Assembly: GCA_031289625.1 (NCBI GenBank)
Contig: JAITPB010000137.1
Location: 1-31,809 of the forward strand
Length of the DNA: 31,809 nt
DNA from: Clostridiales bacterium
Lineage (GTDB): Bacteria > Bacillota > Clostridia > Lachnospirales > WQUN01
Reading direction: 5' to 3'
Shown here: positions 31,080-31,809 of the stretch, one piece after another
How positions within the stretch are numbered: the first letter of the stretch is position 1
How the letters are laid out: each line of letters starts with the position of its first letter
Program-made: the position numbers and the translations under genes
The notes under the pieces: model-generated
Database searches by the model: none
What the model was told of the DNA's origin: nothing
What the model saw: the letters and a program-made list of their open reading frames with translations, nothing else

Positions 31080-31809
31080 TTAAACTTCAATATGGACTGG
31101 CTTCAACTTCCATATTTCATTCGCGTACTGGCGTATGGTCCGATCGCTGGAAAATTTGCCGCTGTTGGCCACATTCATAACGGCCATTTGCGTCCAGGCA
31201 AAGCTATTTTGATAGGCGTCGTTTACTTTTTGCTGCGCCGCCTTGTAGCTCTCAAAATCTTGCAGAATATAATATTCATCCGGCCTGGTTCCGCCGTGCC
31301 CATTGAGCATAGCCTCATACAGATCGCGGAAAACATCGGGTTCTTTCGGCGCCAATACGCCGTTGATCAGCTGTGTGAGCACATGCCGGACGCTTCCATC
31401 CATGTTGTACAAATCCCAGGGCCGGTAAGCGCCGCTTTCGGTCAGACGCTGGACTTCCTCTGCGGTCATGCCGAAAATAAAAATGTTGTCCGGCCCGACT
31501 TCCTCCAAAATTTCTACGTTCGCGCCGTCGAGCGTGCCGATGGTGAGAGCCCCGTTCAGCATGAATTTCATGTTGCCTGTGCCGGAGGCCTCTTTGCCGG
31601 CCGTGGAAATCTGTTCGCTGACGTCGGCGGCGGGTATCAGCTTTTCCGCTAAAGACACGCGGTAATTTTCCAGGAAAAGAACTTTGAGCCGTCCCTCCAG
31701 GGATTTGTCGTTATTCACCAGATCAGCCACGCTATTGATCAGCTTAATAATCAGTTTGGCGCGCCGGTAGCTGGCCGCCGCTTTCGCGCCGAAAATAAAA
31801 GTGCGCGGC
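31080..31809 (-). CDS. glgP: Glycogen/starch phosphorylase, C-terminal part
   Basis: The frame is open through the window end (the first residues seen are PRTFIFGAKAAASY), so the N-terminal part lies outside; about 242 residues are present. The PLP-binding loop EASGTGNMKFMLNGALTIG includes the Schiff-base lysine in GTGNMKF, followed by GTLDGANVEI. The C-terminal helix (FAWTQMAVMNVANSGKFSSDRTI, YANEIWK) is the normal family ending. The enzyme releases glucose-1-phosphate from alpha-1,4-glucans in the cytoplasm. A strong terminator follows. Confidence 0.96.
   Translation of the reverse strand, partial: PRTFIFGAKAAASYRRAKLIIKLINSVADLVNNDKSLEGRLKVLFLENYRVSLAEKLIPAADVSEQISTAGKEASGTGNMKFMLNGALTIGTLDGANVEILEEVGPDNIFIFGMTAEEVQRLTESGAYRPWDLYNMDGSVRHVLTQLINGVLAPKEPDVFRDLYEAMLNGHGGTRPDEYYILQDFESYKAAQQKVNDAYQNSFAWTQMAVMNVANSGKFSSDRTIRQYANEIWKLKPVHIEV

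Noticed and set aside
1..31809. CRISPR array, prophage or insertion sequence
   Set aside because: Only coding tandem repeats were seen; no spaced direct repeats, transposase, integrase or phage genes.

Overview
The window looks like a chromosomal segment of an anaerobic, spore-former-type Firmicute (class Clostridia) with a moderately GC-rich genome. The basis is a CIRCE-controlled groES-groEL operon, spoVG, a Re-type citrate synthase, a soluble NuoE/NuoF-type flavin/iron-sulfur oxidoreductase, sigma-A-like promoters, strong GGAGG ribosome sites, GTG and TTG starts, and three tRNA genes without an encoded CCA end. The species cannot be named from the sequence. No prophage, insertion sequence, CRISPR array or rRNA was seen.

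Layout. 1-1130: the 3' end of a large Thr/Ser/Gly-repeat surface protein with a terminal fibronectin-III-like domain, then two terminators. 1154-5088 (minus): an OGG1-type DNA glycosylase with a zinc-ribbon protein, then groES-groEL behind a CIRCE operator. 5229-13622 (plus): NuoE-like and NuoF-like subunits and a 1159-residue fusion (2Fe-2S, GltD-like flavin domain, ferredoxins, molybdopterin-type domain), then a purine permease, a mutarotase-like protein and a small Xre regulator. 13840-17304 (minus): ferritin-like protein, membrane-anchored HtrA protease, PfkB-family kinase. 17528-18788 (plus): spoVG and rsmI. 18755-21305 (minus): Re-citrate synthase and an NAD(P)-isocitrate dehydrogenase-like gene, which together would feed 2-oxoglutarate synthesis. 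21547-24970: a secreted C39-like protein, a GH3 hexosaminidase lipoprotein and a Fic protein. 25040-27628: tRNA-Ala, glyA and an unknown acidic protein pair. 27780-29151: a tRNA-Leu to tRNA-Ser interval holding an ADP-ribosylglycohydrolase and two apparent gene remnants. 29256-31809 (minus): a GH18 protein and the 3' part of glycogen phosphorylase.

The most interesting unit is the three-gene oxidoreductase. It carries NADH/FMN, FAD/NAD(P) and many FeS sites, while the molybdopterin-type domain appears to lack the Cys/Sec that formate dehydrogenases use. I infer a cytoplasmic, possibly electron-bifurcating, NAD(P)H/ferredoxin enzyme rather than a formate dehydrogenase. Other themes are in-frame short tandem repeats in several envelope proteins, tail-to-tail gene overlaps, and decayed genes beside tRNA loci.
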